Assembly (NCBI RefSeq): GCF_001634365.1
Contig: NZ_CP014578.1
Coordinates: 3,162,001 to 3,226,000 of the forward strand
DNA length: 64,000 nucleotides
Origin: Paraburkholderia phytofirmans OLGA172
GTDB taxonomy: Bacteria > Pseudomonadota > Gammaproteobacteria > Burkholderiales > Burkholderiaceae
Direction: 5' to 3'
Made by a program: the position numbers and the translations under genes. Positions 27,705-37,994 of the stretch are shown here, one piece after another; positions within the stretch are counted from its first letter, which is position 1, and each line of letters opens with the position of its first letter. The notes beneath the pieces are model-generated. The model did not search any database and was not told the DNA's origin. It saw nothing but the letters and a program-made list of their open reading frames with translations.

Positions 27705-30140
27705 TTATCCACGCAACCGTGCGCCATATACTCGAGCCAGACGTTCCACCAGAGTTTGAATGGCCAAATCGACCGTTTCATCCTGAAGGGTCCCGCCAGT
27801 ATCTTGCAAGGTCACACGGAACGCAAGGCTTTTCTCGTGAGCAGCCAGACCGCCGGAAGTGTTTGATTTTGGACGGAATTCGTCAAAAAGCGCAACCTTC
27901 TGGACGGTCTTGCAGGCCGCTTCGGACTGAGCCTTCTGGAGCTCGTCCAGCAGCGCCTGCACCTCGATTTTCTGATCGACGACCACCGCAATATCGCGAC
28001 GCACCGGCGGGAATTTAGACACGTCCGCCGGAGTCGGCAATACGCGCTGCATTAATGCTTCCGCTTCGATTTCAAACAGAATCGGCGCATGCGGTAAATC
28101 ATATTTTTGCATCCAGCGCGGATGCAATTCGCCAATCCAGCCCACTGCCCGGCCATTCAGTTCAATACTCGCGCTGCGGCCCGGATGCAATGCCGGATGC
28201 TCCGCCTTCACAAAGCGCGCCACGGCTGGCGCGAGCACGGCTTCCAGATCGCCCTTCACGTCGAAGTAGTCGACCGCGCGCGTTTGCGCGCCCCATTGCT
28301 CTTCGAACGCGGGACCATACGCAAGGCCACCGATCATTTTCGGCTGTGCGAAACCTTCGACCGTCAGCTCGCCTGCCTTGATCGACGGATCGTGCAGAAA
28401 CACGCGGCCCGCTTCGAACACGCGCACACGATCGGCCGCGCGACGGTTCAGGTTCGTGCGCAACACGTTGATCAGGCTGCCGAACAGCGTGGTACGCATG
28501 ACCGACAACTGGCTCGCAATCGGATTCAGCAGACGTACCGGCTTGTCGTTGCCGGCGAAGTCCTGCTCCCACTCGGTGTCCACAAAACTGAAGTTGACCG
28601 TTTCCGCGTAATCGCGCGCGGCGAGTGCGTGACGGATGACGTGAATCGAGCGCTGCGTTTCGTTGGTCGGCAGCATTTCGCTGGTCGCGACCGGCGGACG
28701 CGCGGGGATCTTTTCGAAGCCGTAGATACGCGCGACTTCTTCGATCAGGTCTTCTTCGATTTCGATATCGAAGCGGTACGACGGCGGCATCACCGCGAAC
28801 GTATCGCCGTCGCGTTCGAACTCGAGGCCGAGGCGCGTGAAGATCTGCGCGATTTCGTCCGCATCGATCTTGACGCCGATGATACGGTTCGCACGCGAGA
28901 CCCGCATCTTCACCGGCTCACGCTTCGGCACGTTGACGATCTGATCGTCGACCGGGCCGGCTTCGCCGCCGCAGATATCGAGGATCAATTGCGTGATGCG
29001 TTCGATGTGTTCGACGGTGGTCGCGTAATCGACGCCACGTTCGAAGCGATGCCCCGCATCGGTCGAGAAGTTGTACTTGCGCGAGCGGCCACGAATGCTA
29101 TCCGGCCACCAGAACGCGGCTTCGAGATAGATGTTGGTAGTGTCGAGCGTGACGGCCGTGCTGTCGCCGCCCATGATGCCGGCGAGGCTTTCGATGTGCT
29201 GTTCATCGGCGATCACGCCGACGGTTTCATCGAGTTCGACGGTGTTGCCGTTCAACAGCTTGAGCGTTTCGCCCTTGCGGCCCCAACGCACGTCCATGCC
29301 GCCGTGGATCTTGTCCAGATCGAACACGTGCGACGGCCGGCCCAGTTCGAGCATCACATAGTTCGAGATATCGACGAGCGCGGAAATGCTGCGCTGACCC
29401 GAACGCTCGAGACGCTGCACCATCCATTGCGGCGACTTCGCGCGCGCATTCACACCGCGAATCACGCGGCCCGAAAAACGGCCGCACAGATCGGGCGCCG
29501 AGATTTTGACGGGCAACGTTTCGTTCAACTTGACTTCGACCGGCTTGATCTCGAGCGGACGCAACGGTGCGCCAGTGATGGCCGACGTTTCGCGCGCCAC
29601 GCCGAACACCGACAGGCAGTCCGCCTTGTTCGGCGTCAGCTTGATTTCGAAAACCGTGTCGTCGAGATTGAGCGTTTCGCGGATGTCCTGGCCGATCGGC
29701 GTATCTTCCGGCAGGATCATCAGGCCGCTATGATCTTCCGAGAGCTTCAGTTCGCGTGCCGAGCACAGCATGCCTTGACTTTCCACGCCACGCAGCTTCG
29801 AAAGTTTGATTGCGAACGGCGTGCCGCCCTCTTCGGCCGGCGGCAGTTGCGCGCCGACCAGCGCGACCGGCACCTTGATGCCCGGCGCGACATTCGGCGC
29901 ACCGCACACGATGTTCAGCGTCGCGCCCGTGCCGGCGTCGACCTGACACACGTTGAGCTTGTCCGCGTCCGGGTGCTTGACGACTTCCAGCACCTGGCCG
30001 ACGACGATCTTCGAAGTCGGCGGCGCGGCCGGCCGCAGGTCTTCGACTTCGAGACCCGCCATCGTCAACGCGTGCGACAGCTCATCGGTCGTCAGTTGCG
30101 GGTCGACAAAGGTTCTCAGCCAGGATTCCGGGAATTGCAT
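27705..30140 (-). CDS. pheT: Phenylalanyl-tRNA synthetase beta subunit
   Basis: An 811-aa subunit of the (alpha-beta)2 enzyme that charges tRNA-Phe. The EMAP/tRNA-binding domain is at the N-terminus ([39 protein letters not shown]). The B3/B4 editing region, B5 domain and class II-like core follow, with the C-terminal ferredoxin-fold anticodon domain ([13 protein letters not shown]). Full family length. It starts 142 bp after pheS on the same strand. Confidence 0.97.
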   Translation of the reverse strand: MQFPESWLRTFVDPQLTTDELSHALTMAGLEVEDLRPAAPPTSKIVVGQVLEVVKHPDADKLNVCQVDAGTGATLNIVCGAPNVAPGIKVPVALVGAQLPPAEEGGTPFAIKLSKLRGVESQGMLCSARELKLSEDHSGLMILPEDTPIGQDIRETLNLDDTVFEIKLTPNKADCLSVFGVARETSAITGAPLRPLEIKPVEVKLNETLPVKISAPDLCGRFSGRVIRGVNARAKSPQWMVQRLERSGQRSISALVDISNYVMLELGRPSHVFDLDKIHGGMDVRWGRKGETLKLLNGNTVELDETVGVIADEQHIESLAGIMGGDSTAVTLDTTNIYLEAAFWWPDSIRGRSRKYNFSTDAGHRFERGVDYATTVEHIERITQLILDICGGEAGPVDDQIVNVPKREPVKMRVSRANRIIGVKIDADEIAQIFTRLGLEFERDGDTFAVMPPSYRFDIEIEEDLIEEVARIYGFEKIPARPPVATSEMLPTNETQRSIHVIRHALAARDYAETVNFSFVDTEWEQDFAGNDKPVRLLNPIASQLSVMRTTLFGSLINVLRTNLNRRAADRVRVFEAGRVFLHDPSIKAGELTVEGFAQPKMIGGLAYGPAFEEQWGAQTRAVDYFDVKGDLEAVLAPAVARFVKAEHPALHPGRSASIELNGRAVGWIGELHPRWMQKYDLPHAPILFEIEAEALMQRVLPTPADVSKFPPVRRDIAVVVDQKIEVQALLDELQKAQSEAACKTVQKVALFDEFRPKSNTSGGLAAHEKSLAFRVTLQDTGGTLQDETVDLAIQTLVERLARVYGARLRG

Positions 30141-30282
30141 GGTTCTGTGTACGTTCTGATCAGGTTAGGTCCACGTCCGGCAGGCGGCCCGTTGATTCAC
30201 TGGGCACTGCCGGGGACGCTGCGGGCGGCACGCACTGCGTGCAATGCCGCGCTCTATGCTTGTCGCGTTCGTACGCGCCGGT

Positions 30283-31296
30283 TCAGGCGAATTGACGCAG
30301 GAAACGCAGGTCGTTTTCGAAGAACAGACGCAGGTCTTGCACGCCGTAACGCAACATCGTGAGCCGCTCGAGGCCGCTGCCGAAAGCAAAGCCGATGTAA
30401 CGCTCGGGGTCGAGGCCCATGTTGCGGATCACTGTGGGGTGAACCTGGCCGGAACCCGAAATTTCGAGCCACTTGCCGGCGTTCTTGCCCGTTTCGAACA
30501 ACATATCGATTTCAGCCGACGGTTCGGTGAACGGAAAGTACGACGGACGGAAGCGCACCTGAATATCGTCGCGCTCGAAGAATTTCTTGAGGAAGTCGGA
30601 GTAGACGCCCTTCAGGTCCGCAAAGCTGATGTTCTCGTCGATCCACAGGCCTTCGACCTGGTTGAACATCGGCGAATGCGTTGCATCGCTGTCCACGCGA
30701 TACGTGCGGCCCGGCACGATCACCTTGATGGGCGGCGTGTTGGTACGGGCATAACGCACCTGCATCGGACTGGTGTGCGTGCGCAGCAGCAGCTGGCGGC
30801 CGTCGGCATCTTTGCCGTCGACGTAGAAGGTGTCCTGCATCGAACGCGCCGGATGGTTTTCCGGACTGTTCAGCGAGGTAAAGTTGTACCAGTCGGTTTC
30901 GATCTCGGGGCCGTCGGCCACGTCGAATCCGATCGACCGGAAAATCTGTTCGACGCGCTCCCATGTGCGCATCACCGGGTGCAGGCTGCCTGCACCGGTG
31001 CCGCGGCCAGGCAGCGTGACGTCGATGGCTTCAGCGTCAAGGCGCTGGTTCAGCAACGCGTCGGCCAGCGCCTGACGGCGGGCCGTCAACGCGGCTTCCA
31101 CTTGTTGCTTGACGAGGTTGATCCGTGCGCCTTCGGTCTTGCGCGTTTCGGGATCGAGTTTGCCAAGGCCCTTCAATAGCTCGGTCAGCGCACCCGATTT
31201 ACCGAGAAAGCGGGCTTTCTCGTTCTCGAGGGTGGTGACGTCGGAGGCTTCTGCGAAGGCTTTTTGCGCGTCGGCGACAATCTGGTCCAGATCCAT
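30283..31296 (-). CDS. pheS: Phenylalanyl-tRNA synthetase alpha subunit
   Basis: Catalytic subunit, 337 aa, the family's usual size. An N-terminal coiled coil precedes a class II aminoacyl-tRNA synthetase core with motif 2 ([15 protein letters not shown]) and motif 3 ([20 protein letters not shown]). The start [14 protein letters not shown] at 31296 is chosen over GTG/ATG codons up to 31326 because it matches family N-termini and has GGGA upstream. A strong terminator lies between rplT and this gene, so pheST expression depends on read-through or its own promoter. Confidence 0.97.
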   Translation of the reverse strand: MDLDQIVADAQKAFAEASDVTTLENEKARFLGKSGALTELLKGLGKLDPETRKTEGARINLVKQQVEAALTARRQALADALLNQRLDAEAIDVTLPGRGTGAGSLHPVMRTWERVEQIFRSIGFDVADGPEIETDWYNFTSLNSPENHPARSMQDTFYVDGKDADGRQLLLRTHTSPMQVRYARTNTPPIKVIVPGRTYRVDSDATHSPMFNQVEGLWIDENISFADLKGVYSDFLKKFFERDDIQVRFRPSYFPFTEPSAEIDMLFETGKNAGKWLEISGSGQVHPTVIRNMGLDPERYIGFAFGSGLERLTMLRYGVQDLRLFFENDLRFLRQFA

Positions 31297-31351
31297 TGAT
31301 CCCATCATTTCAACGTCAGTGTTCAATCATTGCAAAACTGGTTCTACCAAC

Positions 31352-31383
31352 AAAAACGGGGCTCGGTGAGGAGCCCCGTTTTT
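31352..31383 (-). terminator. Terminator/attenuator between rplT and pheS
   Basis: Minus strand: AAAAACGGGGCTC pairs with GAGCCCCGTTTTT around a short loop, ending in a T-run. It follows rplT by about 70 bp and precedes the pheS start by 56 bp. I see no Phe-rich leader peptide like E. coli pheM, so translational attenuation by phenylalanine is not supported. Confidence 0.85.
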
Positions 31384-31453
31384 GTTGCAGCGGCACCGAG
31401 ACTACCGGATGTTCGCTGCAACGAACCACGCAGTTTAATTGCCCAAAGCGCAA

Positions 31454-31813
31454 TCAGGCTGCAACGGCGGCTTTCACCTGCTGAACGATCGCAGCAAAAG
31501 CAGCCTTGTCGAACACAGCCATGTCGGCCAGCACCTTGCGGTCGAGTTCGATCGAAGCCTTCTTCAGGCCGTTGATGAACACGCTGTACGTCATGTCGTG
31601 CTGACGCACCGCCGCGTTGATACGCGTGATCCACAATGCACGGAACACACGCTTCTTGTTGCGGCGATCGCGGTAGGCGTATTGGCCTGCGCGCATGACC
31701 GCCTGCTTGGCGATGCGATAGACGTTATTGCGACGGCCGCGGTAACCCTTGGCCAGCTTGATAATCTTCTTGTGACGGGCCCGTGCGGTAACCCCACGTT
31801 TTACTCGAGGCAT
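31454..31813 (-). CDS. rplT: 50S ribosomal protein L20
   Basis: A 119-aa basic ribosomal protein beginning [20 protein letters not shown], with [20 protein letters not shown] and the expected full length. L20 binds 23S rRNA early in assembly and in several bacteria represses its own operon at the rpmI leader. Third gene of infC-rpmI-rplT, 29 bp after rpmI. Confidence 0.98.
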
Positions 31814-31842
31814 ATCTTGCTCCTATGAGTGTCGGTTAAGGG

Positions 31843-32040
31843 TTAAGCGAACGGCAGCATTGCGCGCACGGAGTTCATATCTGCATCATGAACTGCCGTC
31901 GAGCCGCGCAAATGGCGTTTGTTCTTGGTGGTCTTCTTGGTAAGAATGTGGCGCTTGAAGGCTTGACCGCGCTTGACGGTACCGCCCGGACGCACCACGA
32001 AGCGCTTTGCAGCACTCTTCTTGGTCTTCATCTTCGGCAT
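31843..32040 (-). CDS. rpmI: 50S ribosomal protein L35
   Basis: A 65-aa protein [14 protein letters not shown]...SVRAMLPFA with the very basic L35 sequence ([20 protein letters not shown]). The start is at 32040, since only the last 65 codons of the longer open frame are L35. Preceded by a 247-bp spacer after infC, longer than usual and a possible site of operon control. Followed by rplT. Confidence 0.97.
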   Translation of the reverse strand: MPKMKTKKSAAKRFVVRPGGTVKRGQAFKRHILTKKTTKNKRHLRGSTAVHDADMNSVRAMLPFA

Positions 32041-32287
32041 GACAACTCCATTATTAGATGGATATGGGTGTGCGGTCGGCCAGATGGCCATTACCCGCCC
32101 TTCGAAACCCATTCCACTTGGTATGCAGACCGCCGATACCTCCGGCAGCCGCTTTTCAGAACGCGGCACCAATTTGCATAGGCACCGATCCGAAACCTGC
32201 CGATACCGCGCCGGACCCCGGCACAGCATCGCTTCAATCTTTGGCAATCGGAGCGCGCACCACATGGCGCGCCGCCGCTCCAATCGC

Positions 32288-32812
32288 TTACTTCTTTTTC
32301 TTCGGTGCGAGCACCATGATCATCTGGCGCCCTTCCATTTTCGGCATCTGCTCGACCTGACCGACTTCGTCGAGGTCCGTGCGCAGGCGCTCGAGCATGC
32401 GCATACCGATTTCCTGGTGAGCCATTTCGCGGCCACGGAAACGCAACGTGATTTTCGTCTTGTCGCCGTCGTCGAGGAAGCGGATGAGGTTGCGCAGCTT
32501 GACGTTGTAATCGCCGTCATCGGTGCCCGGGCGGAATTTGACTTCCTTGACCTGGACGACCTTCTGCTTGAGCTTGGCCTCGTGCTGCTTCTTCGCTTCC
32601 GAGTACTTGAACTTGCCGTAGTCCATCAATCGGCAAACCGGCGGAACCGCTTGCGGAGCGATTTCGACCAGATCCACGTCTTGCTGTTCCGACATGCGGA
32701 ACGCATCAGCGAGTTTCACGATGCCGAGCGGTTCGTTCTCGACGCCGACCAGGCGCACCTCAGGTGCTGTAATCTCACCGTTGATGCGGTGCGCAGACTT
32801 ATCAGTAGCGAT
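32288..32812 (-). CDS. infC: Translation initiation factor IF-3 with non-canonical ATC start
   Basis: A 174-aa IF-3 when started at 32812. The N-domain [20 protein letters not shown] is intact only if translation begins upstream of the first GTG (32758), and the only well-placed codon is ATC, six bases after AGAGGAAA. The C-domain includes [20 protein letters not shown] and the end VLAPKKKK. Rare start codons on infC are known from E. coli (AUU) and allow IF-3 to limit its own synthesis; the same is inferred here. Between thrS and rpmI. Confidence 0.93.
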   Translation of the reverse strand: MATDKSAHRINGEITAPEVRLVGVENEPLGIVKLADAFRMSEQQDVDLVEIAPQAVPPVCRLMDYGKFKYSEAKKQHEAKLKQKVVQVKEVKFRPGTDDGDYNVKLRNLIRFLDDGDKTKITLRFRGREMAHQEIGMRMLERLRTDLDEVGQVEQMPKMEGRQMIMVLAPKKKK

Positions 32813-32833
32813 GTTACGTTTCCTCTAAAAATT

Positions 32834-32863
32834 AAAAAAACGAGCCGGGCTGCCAAGTGGCTC
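32834..32863 (-). terminator. Weak hairpin with T-run between thrS and infC
   Basis: On minus, GAGCC-N12-GGCTC is followed by GTTTTTTT. The stem begins within the thrS stop codon, so ribosomes ending thrS would mask it. The short stem suggests partial termination or attenuation rather than a full stop. Confidence 0.45.
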
Positions 32864-34769
32864 AGTTGAACGACTGCACGTCCTGGCGCAGACGCTCAAT
32901 GAAGGTATCGAGAGGCATCACGCCCAGATCGACACCACCACGGGCACGCACGGCTACCGTTTGGGCTTCACGCTCTTTGTCGCCGACCACAAGCAGGTAC
33001 GGCACCTTTTCCAGCGTGTGCTCGCGTATTTTATAGCTAATCTTCTCGTTGCGCAAATCGGCCTCCACTCTAACCCCTTGTTTTTGCAACGATTGGGCTA
33101 GAGACTGCGCATATTCGGCCTGACTTTCCGCGATATTCATCACCACAACCTGCATCGGCGCGAGCCACGACGGCATTGCACCAGCATGGTGCTCGATCAG
33201 AATACCGAGAAAGCGCTCCATTGATCCGACGATTGCCCGGTGCAGCATGATCGGGCGGCGACGGCTATTGTCTTCGGCGACGTATTCGGCGCCCAGGCGC
33301 TCCGGCAGCACCATATCGAGCTGCAACGTGCCGCACTGCCACGAGCGGCCGAGCGCGTCCTTGATGTGGTACTCGACCTTCGGGCCGTAAAACGCGCCCT
33401 CGCCCGGCAATTCCTCCCACGTCACGCCGCACGCCGTCAGCGCCTCGCGCAGGCCCTGCTCCGCACGATCCCATGTCTCGTCCGTGCCGGCGCGCGCATC
33501 CGGGCGCAGCGACAGCTTGATCTCGACATTGTCGAAGCCGAAATCCTTGTAGACGCTCATTGCCAGCGTGTTGAACGCGATCGATTCGCTGATGAACTGG
33601 TCTTCGGTACAGAAAATGTGCGCGTCATCCTGCACGAAACCGCGCACGCGCATCAGACCGTGCAGCGCGCCCGACGATTCATTGCGATGGCACGAGCCGA
33701 ATTCCGCGTACCGCAGCGGCAGATCGCGATACGAGCGCAGACCGTGGTTGAACACCTGCACGTGACCCGGGCAGTTCATCGGCTTGATCGCGTAGTCGCG
33801 CTTTTCCGACTCGGTCGTGAACATGTTTTCACGATAGTTCTGCCAGTGACCAGACGCCTCCCACAGCGAACGGTCCATGATCATCGGCGTCTTGATTTCA
33901 AGGTAGCCGGCATTGTTCACGCGGCGGCGCATGTACTGCTCGACTTGCTGCCACAGCGTCCAGCCACGCGGATGCCAGAACACCATGCCCGGCGACTCGT
34001 CCTGCATGTGGAACAAATCGAGTTGCTTGCCGAGCTTGCGGTGATCGCGCTTTTCCGCCTCTTCGAGCATATGCAGATACGCGTCCTGGTCTTCCTTCTT
34101 CGTCCAGGCCGTACCGTAGATGCGCTGCAACTGCTCGTTCTTCGAATCGCCGCGCCAATAGGCCCCAGCGAGCTTCATCAGCTTGAAGACTTTCAGCTTG
34201 CCGGTGGACGGCACGTGCGGGCCACGGCACAGATCCGTGAAGCCGCCATGCGAGTAAAGCTTGATTTCGTCGCTAGCCGGAATCGATTCGATGATCTCGG
34301 CCTTGTACTTTTCGCCGATGCTCTTGAAGTAGTCCACGGCTTCGTCGCGCGACACCACGCGGCGCGAGACCGGCTCGTCTTTCTTCGCGAGCTCCTGCAT
34401 GCGCTTTTCGATCTTCTCGAGATCTTCTGGCGTGAAGGGGCGGTTGTAGGCGAAGTCGTAGTAGAAGCCGTTGTCAATCACCGGACCGATCGTGACTTGC
34501 GCCTCCGGATACAGATCTTTCACCGCGTACGCAAGCAAGTGCGCCGCGGAATGGCGAATGATATCGAGGCCGTCTGCGTCTTTCTCGGTGACGATGGCAA
34601 GCGCCACGTCGCGATCGATCAGCGTGGACGTGTCGACGAGTTCACCGTCGATCTTGCCGCCGAGCGCGGCCTTCGCGAGGCCAGGGCCAATCGAGGCGGC
34701 CACTTCGGCGACGGTCACCGGATGCTCGTACTGTCGAACAGAACCGTCAGGCAGACGTATCGAAACCAT
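32862..34769 (-). CDS. thrS: Threonyl-tRNA synthetase
   Basis: A 635-aa class II synthetase. The N-terminal TGS domain ([20 protein letters not shown]) is followed by the editing domain with [16 protein letters not shown]. The catalytic core includes [20 protein letters not shown] and the class II motif 3 region [20 protein letters not shown]. The anticodon-binding domain lies at the C-terminus. Start [10 protein letters not shown] at 34769 with CGGAGAA upstream; 31 extra codons up to 34862 overlap a terminator and are not coding. First gene of the thrS-infC-rpmI-rplT unit. Confidence 0.98.
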   Translation of the reverse strand: MVSIRLPDGSVRQYEHPVTVAEVAASIGPGLAKAALGGKIDGELVDTSTLIDRDVALAIVTEKDADGLDIIRHSAAHLLAYAVKDLYPEAQVTIGPVIDNGFYYDFAYNRPFTPEDLEKIEKRMQELAKKDEPVSRRVVSRDEAVDYFKSIGEKYKAEIIESIPASDEIKLYSHGGFTDLCRGPHVPSTGKLKVFKLMKLAGAYWRGDSKNEQLQRIYGTAWTKKEDQDAYLHMLEEAEKRDHRKLGKQLDLFHMQDESPGMVFWHPRGWTLWQQVEQYMRRRVNNAGYLEIKTPMIMDRSLWEASGHWQNYRENMFTTESEKRDYAIKPMNCPGHVQVFNHGLRSYRDLPLRYAEFGSCHRNESSGALHGLMRVRGFVQDDAHIFCTEDQFISESIAFNTLAMSVYKDFGFDNVEIKLSLRPDARAGTDETWDRAEQGLREALTACGVTWEELPGEGAFYGPKVEYHIKDALGRSWQCGTLQLDMVLPERLGAEYVAEDNSRRRPIMLHRAIVGSMERFLGILIEHHAGAMPSWLAPMQVVVMNIAESQAEYAQSLAQSLQKQGVRVEADLRNEKISYKIREHTLEKVPYLLVVGDKEREAQTVAVRARGGVDLGVMPLDTFIERLRQDVQSFN

Positions 34770-34823
34770 TGCGTTCTCCGTGGTGCCGACCGGCGGCGGC
34801 ACATACAACCAGGTCAAAAAACC

Positions 34824-34859
34824 AAAAAAAATGCGGCCCCGCTTTCGAGGGGCCGCATT
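34824..34859 (-). terminator. Rho-independent terminator upstream of thrS
   Basis: Minus strand: AATGCGGCCCC / GGGGCCGCATT, an 11-bp perfect stem with an 8-nt loop, followed by a run of T. It lies between tRNA-Val and thrS, so it ends the tRNA transcript or acts as a leader attenuator. The thrS start is only 54 bp further. Confidence 0.85.
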
Positions 34860-35020
34860 CACATTTCCTGCTAACTACAGTGGCGAAAGTGGTCCTCGAC
34901 TAGCGTCGCTCCGAAGTAGTTTCGGTCAACGTTCGCGGTGCCATAACCGTATTTGCCTTTTGCGCCGAAGCGCTTACTGCAGCTTGCGAAACCCCGGCAA
35001 AACCGGAATTTCTCTTTCGT

Positions 35021-35097
35021 TGGTAGGCTCGATTGGACTCGAACCAACGACCCCCACCATGTCAAGGTGGTGCTCTAACCAGCTGAGCTACGAGCCT
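35021..35097 (-). tRNA. tRNA-Val (anticodon GAC)
   Basis: Minus-strand AGGCTCG / CGAGCCT acceptor stem, D-arm AGCTCAGCTGGTTAGAGC, and anticodon stem CCACC / GGTGG enclosing TTGACAT, so anticodon GAC. T-arm GTTGGTTCGAGTCCAAT is present and the 3' CCA is encoded (35021-35023). Confidence 0.95.
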
Positions 35098-35226
35098 GAA
35101 GAAACGAGATTATATGGAGCCCCACACCGCTTGGCAAGTACTTTTATGCATCGACTTTAAATTTCTACTCACATGCTCGAGCGCATTGAGCGGATGCCTG
35201 CTGGCACCCGCCACCTCGCCCGTACG

Positions 35227-37470
35227 TCAATTCTTGCGTGAAGCGCGCATCACGCCCGTTACTTCTCCGAGCAAGGTACACGCGCGCTGAATTTGCGCAG
35301 CGCTCGACACCTCGACAGTGAATTGCATGAACGCAGCGTTACGACGCGATTGCGTCTTCACGCCGATCACATTCATTTTCTCGCGCGCGAAAACTTCGGA
35401 GATATCGCGCAGCAGACCTTGCCGATCCGTTGCCTCGATGCTGAGGTCGACGGGATAGACCGATTGCCCGCGGCCGCTCATGACATCTGCCGACCATGCG
35501 GTTTGCAACACACGCTCCGGCGCGCGATCGGCCATGCGCAGGAAGGTCGGGCAATCGCTGCGGTGAATCGACATGCCCTTGCCGCGCGTGACGAAGCCGC
35601 TGATGTCGTCAGGCGGTGCGGGACGGCAACAGCGCGCGAGCTGCGTGAGCAAGGCGTCGACGCCAACCACCAGCACGCCCGTAGAAGCCCCGCGGGCGAC
35701 GCTCGCGCCGCTACTGCGTTTCTCGAACTGTTCCGGCGCTTCAACCACAGGCTCGGGCGGTGGCGCATCGTGCAGCGCCTGCTCGACGAGCCGCAAACTA
35801 AACTCTTCCTTGCCGACCACCGAGAACAGATCGTCGGTAGTTTTGAAACCGAGCTTGGCGGCGAGCTGATCGAGATTGACCGACGTCTTGCCCTCGCGCT
35901 GCAGGGTCTTTTCGACCATTGCACGACCGCTCGCGATGTGCTCCTGCACTTCGACCGCGTTGAACCACGCGCGCACTTTCTGCCGCGCCCGATGGCTCTG
36001 CAGATACCCGAGTTGCGGGTTGAGCCAGTCACGCGACGGACCGCCCTCTTTAACCGCGACGATCTCGACCGTCTGACCGTTCTGCAACTGCGTGTTGAGC
36101 GGCACCATCGCGCCATCGACACGCGCACCACGGCAGCGATGCCCCAGTTCGCTATGCAGGTGGTACGCGAAGTCCACCGGGGTCGCGCCGTGCGGCAACG
36201 GAATCACGCGCGCTTGCGGCGTGAGCACGTAGATGTGGTCGTCGTCGAGCGTAGCCTGGCGCAGTTGCTCCCACGGCTGGGCGGCGCGCTTCTCGCCGTG
36301 CTCGCCTTCCGAGACATCGTCTTTCCACGCGAGCAGTTGACGCAACCACGCAATCTTCTCGTCGTACTTCTCATTGGCGCTGAACTGCCCGCCGTAACCC
36401 CGCGTGCCCGCTTCCTTGTAGCGCCAGTGCGCCGCCACGCCGTACTCGGCGAATTGATGCATTTCCTGCGTGCGAATCTGCACTTCGAACGCGCGGCCGT
36501 CGTCGCCGATCACGACCGTGTGCAGCGATTTATAGCCGTTCGGCTTGGGCCGCGAGATGTAGTCGTCGAACTCTTTCGGCACCGGCTGCCACAGGTTGTG
36601 CACGATGCCGAGCACCGTGTAGCAATCCTTGATGTCCGGCACGATCACGCGAAACGCGCGCACGTCGTACAGCTCGGCGAAGTCCAGCTCCTTGCCATGC
36701 ATCTTGCGCCAGATGCTGTAGATATGTTTGGGCCGGCCGCTGACTTCGGCCTCTACATTCGCCGCGGCCAACTCCCGCTGCAGCCGCTCGATCGCCTGCG
36801 CCACATAACTTTCGCGCTCGACGCGTTTCTCGTCGAGCAGCTTGGCGATGCGCTTGTAAGTGACCGGCTCTTCGAAACGGAGCGCGAGATCCTCAAGCTC
36901 CCATTTCAGTTGCCAGATGCCGAGCCGGTTGGCGAGCGGCGCGTAAATATCGAGCGTTTCACGCGCGACGTCGGGCGACGGCGTGATTTTCGCCGCCGCG
37001 TAATAACGCAGCGATTGCAAGCGCGACGCGAGCCGTATCAGCACGACGCGAATGTCCTGTGCGAACGCGAGCAGCATCTTGCGCAGCGCCTCGACCTGGG
37101 CGCGGCGCGCGGCCTGCGCATCGCGCCCCGCCTCAGGCATCGCATTCTGCGCGGCGCGCATGCTCACCGTACCCAGGCGCAGCAACTTGCGCACGTCGCC
37201 GACCAGTTGCGCGACTTCTTCACCGAAGTTATCGGCAATCACGCGCTCCGGGTCCCGCAGATGCGGCGTGAGCGCGAACAAGGCCGCAGCCAGCACAGCC
37301 GGCGGATCGACGTTGAGCGTGCGCATGATCGACGCCGTACCCGCCGCATGATCCGCCAGCAACTCGCCCGACGAGAGCCGCACTTCGCCCGCATGTTCGC
37401 GCACGAATACCATCGCTTCGTCGAAGGAAGGGATGGGTGCCGGCGTGCTCGTAACGATTTCGGTAGTCAT
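35227..37470 (-). CDS. relA: GTP pyrophosphokinase RelA ((p)ppGpp synthetase)
   Basis: A 747-aa long RSH protein. The N-terminal pseudo-HD region lacks the HD and ED metal ligands of a hydrolase (AVLAAALFALTPHLRDPERV). The synthetase domain is intact, with KEFDDYISRPKPNGYKSLHT; the EFDD motif is that of monofunctional RelA rather than the RXKD of bifunctional enzymes. The TGS domain (IYVLTPQARVIPLPHGATPV), zinc-finger-like region and C-terminal ACT domain follow. Start MTTEIV at 37470. It responds to uncharged tRNA on ribosomes. A separate SpoT should exist elsewhere. Confidence 0.95.
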   Translation of the reverse strand: MTTEIVTSTPAPIPSFDEAMVFVREHAGEVRLSSGELLADHAAGTASIMRTLNVDPPAVLAAALFALTPHLRDPERVIADNFGEEVAQLVGDVRKLLRLGTVSMRAAQNAMPEAGRDAQAARRAQVEALRKMLLAFAQDIRVVLIRLASRLQSLRYYAAAKITPSPDVARETLDIYAPLANRLGIWQLKWELEDLALRFEEPVTYKRIAKLLDEKRVERESYVAQAIERLQRELAAANVEAEVSGRPKHIYSIWRKMHGKELDFAELYDVRAFRVIVPDIKDCYTVLGIVHNLWQPVPKEFDDYISRPKPNGYKSLHTVVIGDDGRAFEVQIRTQEMHQFAEYGVAAHWRYKEAGTRGYGGQFSANEKYDEKIAWLRQLLAWKDDVSEGEHGEKRAAQPWEQLRQATLDDDHIYVLTPQARVIPLPHGATPVDFAYHLHSELGHRCRGARVDGAMVPLNTQLQNGQTVEIVAVKEGGPSRDWLNPQLGYLQSHRARQKVRAWFNAVEVQEHIASGRAMVEKTLQREGKTSVNLDQLAAKLGFKTTDDLFSVVGKEEFSLRLVEQALHDAPPPEPVVEAPEQFEKRSSGASVARGASTGVLVVGVDALLTQLARCCRPAPPDDISGFVTRGKGMSIHRSDCPTFLRMADRAPERVLQTAWSADVMSGRGQSVYPVDLSIEATDRQGLLRDISEVFAREKMNVIGVKTQSRRNAAFMQFTVEVSSAAQIQRACTLLGEVTGVMRASRKN

Positions 37471-37544
37471 GGTGCGACGGCCCACCGGGCCAGACGGATC
37501 AACGGAATTTCAACAACAACTGCGAGACCGGGCTTGAGCCAGGC

Positions 37545-37898
37545 TCAATCGCGCTGCGCCGCGACCACGACGATTTCGACGAGGCACTTCGGGTTAGCGA
37601 GCTTTGCTTCGACGGTAGCGCGCGGCGGCGTGGCGCCTTGTGCAACCCACTCGTCCCACACCGCGTTCATACCGGCGAAGTGCACCATGTCCGAAATGTA
37701 GATCTGCACGGACAGCAAGTGCGACTTGTCGCTGTTCACTTCAGCCAGCAGACGGTCGATGTGGCCAAGCACTTCGCGCGTCTGGCCCGTGATGTCCTGA
37801 TCCGCGTCTTCGGCGATCTGGCCTGCGAGGTACACGGTGCCGTTGTAGACAGCGATTTCCGAGAGGCGCTTGCCGACGTGATGACGAATGACTGCCAT
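37545..37898 (-). CDS. RidA family protein (enamine/imine deaminase fold)
   Basis: A 117-aa YjgF/YER057c/UK114-type protein beginning MAVIRHHVGKRLSEIAVYNG, with the family stretch TVYLAGQIAEDADQDITGQT and the C-terminal RATVEAKLANPKCLVEIVVV containing the arginine used by active RidA enzymes. The start at 37898 is chosen by homology, with AGGATT upstream; further upstream codons lack similarity. It probably removes reactive enamine intermediates, although this subgroup differs from the canonical RidA. Between relA and an alpha/beta hydrolase gene on the same strand. Confidence 0.88.
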   Translation of the reverse strand: MAVIRHHVGKRLSEIAVYNGTVYLAGQIAEDADQDITGQTREVLGHIDRLLAEVNSDKSHLLSVQIYISDMVHFAGMNAVWDEWVAQGATPPRATVEAKLANPKCLVEIVVVAAQRD

Positions 37899-37994
37899 GA
37901 AGAATCCTGAGGTTGGTTGAAAGTTGATCGCAGATGCGTTCCGCATTGCGCCCGCGCATTGCACCCAGTCAAGGACGCCGCGCGGAACTCTACA

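Noticed and set aside
28107..30362. 751-codon plus-strand open frame opposite pheT
   Set aside because: Antisense shadow of a recognised synthetase gene; no family motif and an unnatural composition.
34871..35065. 64-codon minus-strand frame between tRNA-Val and thrS
   Set aside because: Overlaps the tRNA gene and shows no coding bias.
35293..37701. 802-codon plus-strand open frame opposite relA
   Set aside because: Shadow of relA; the minus strand carries all RSH domains.
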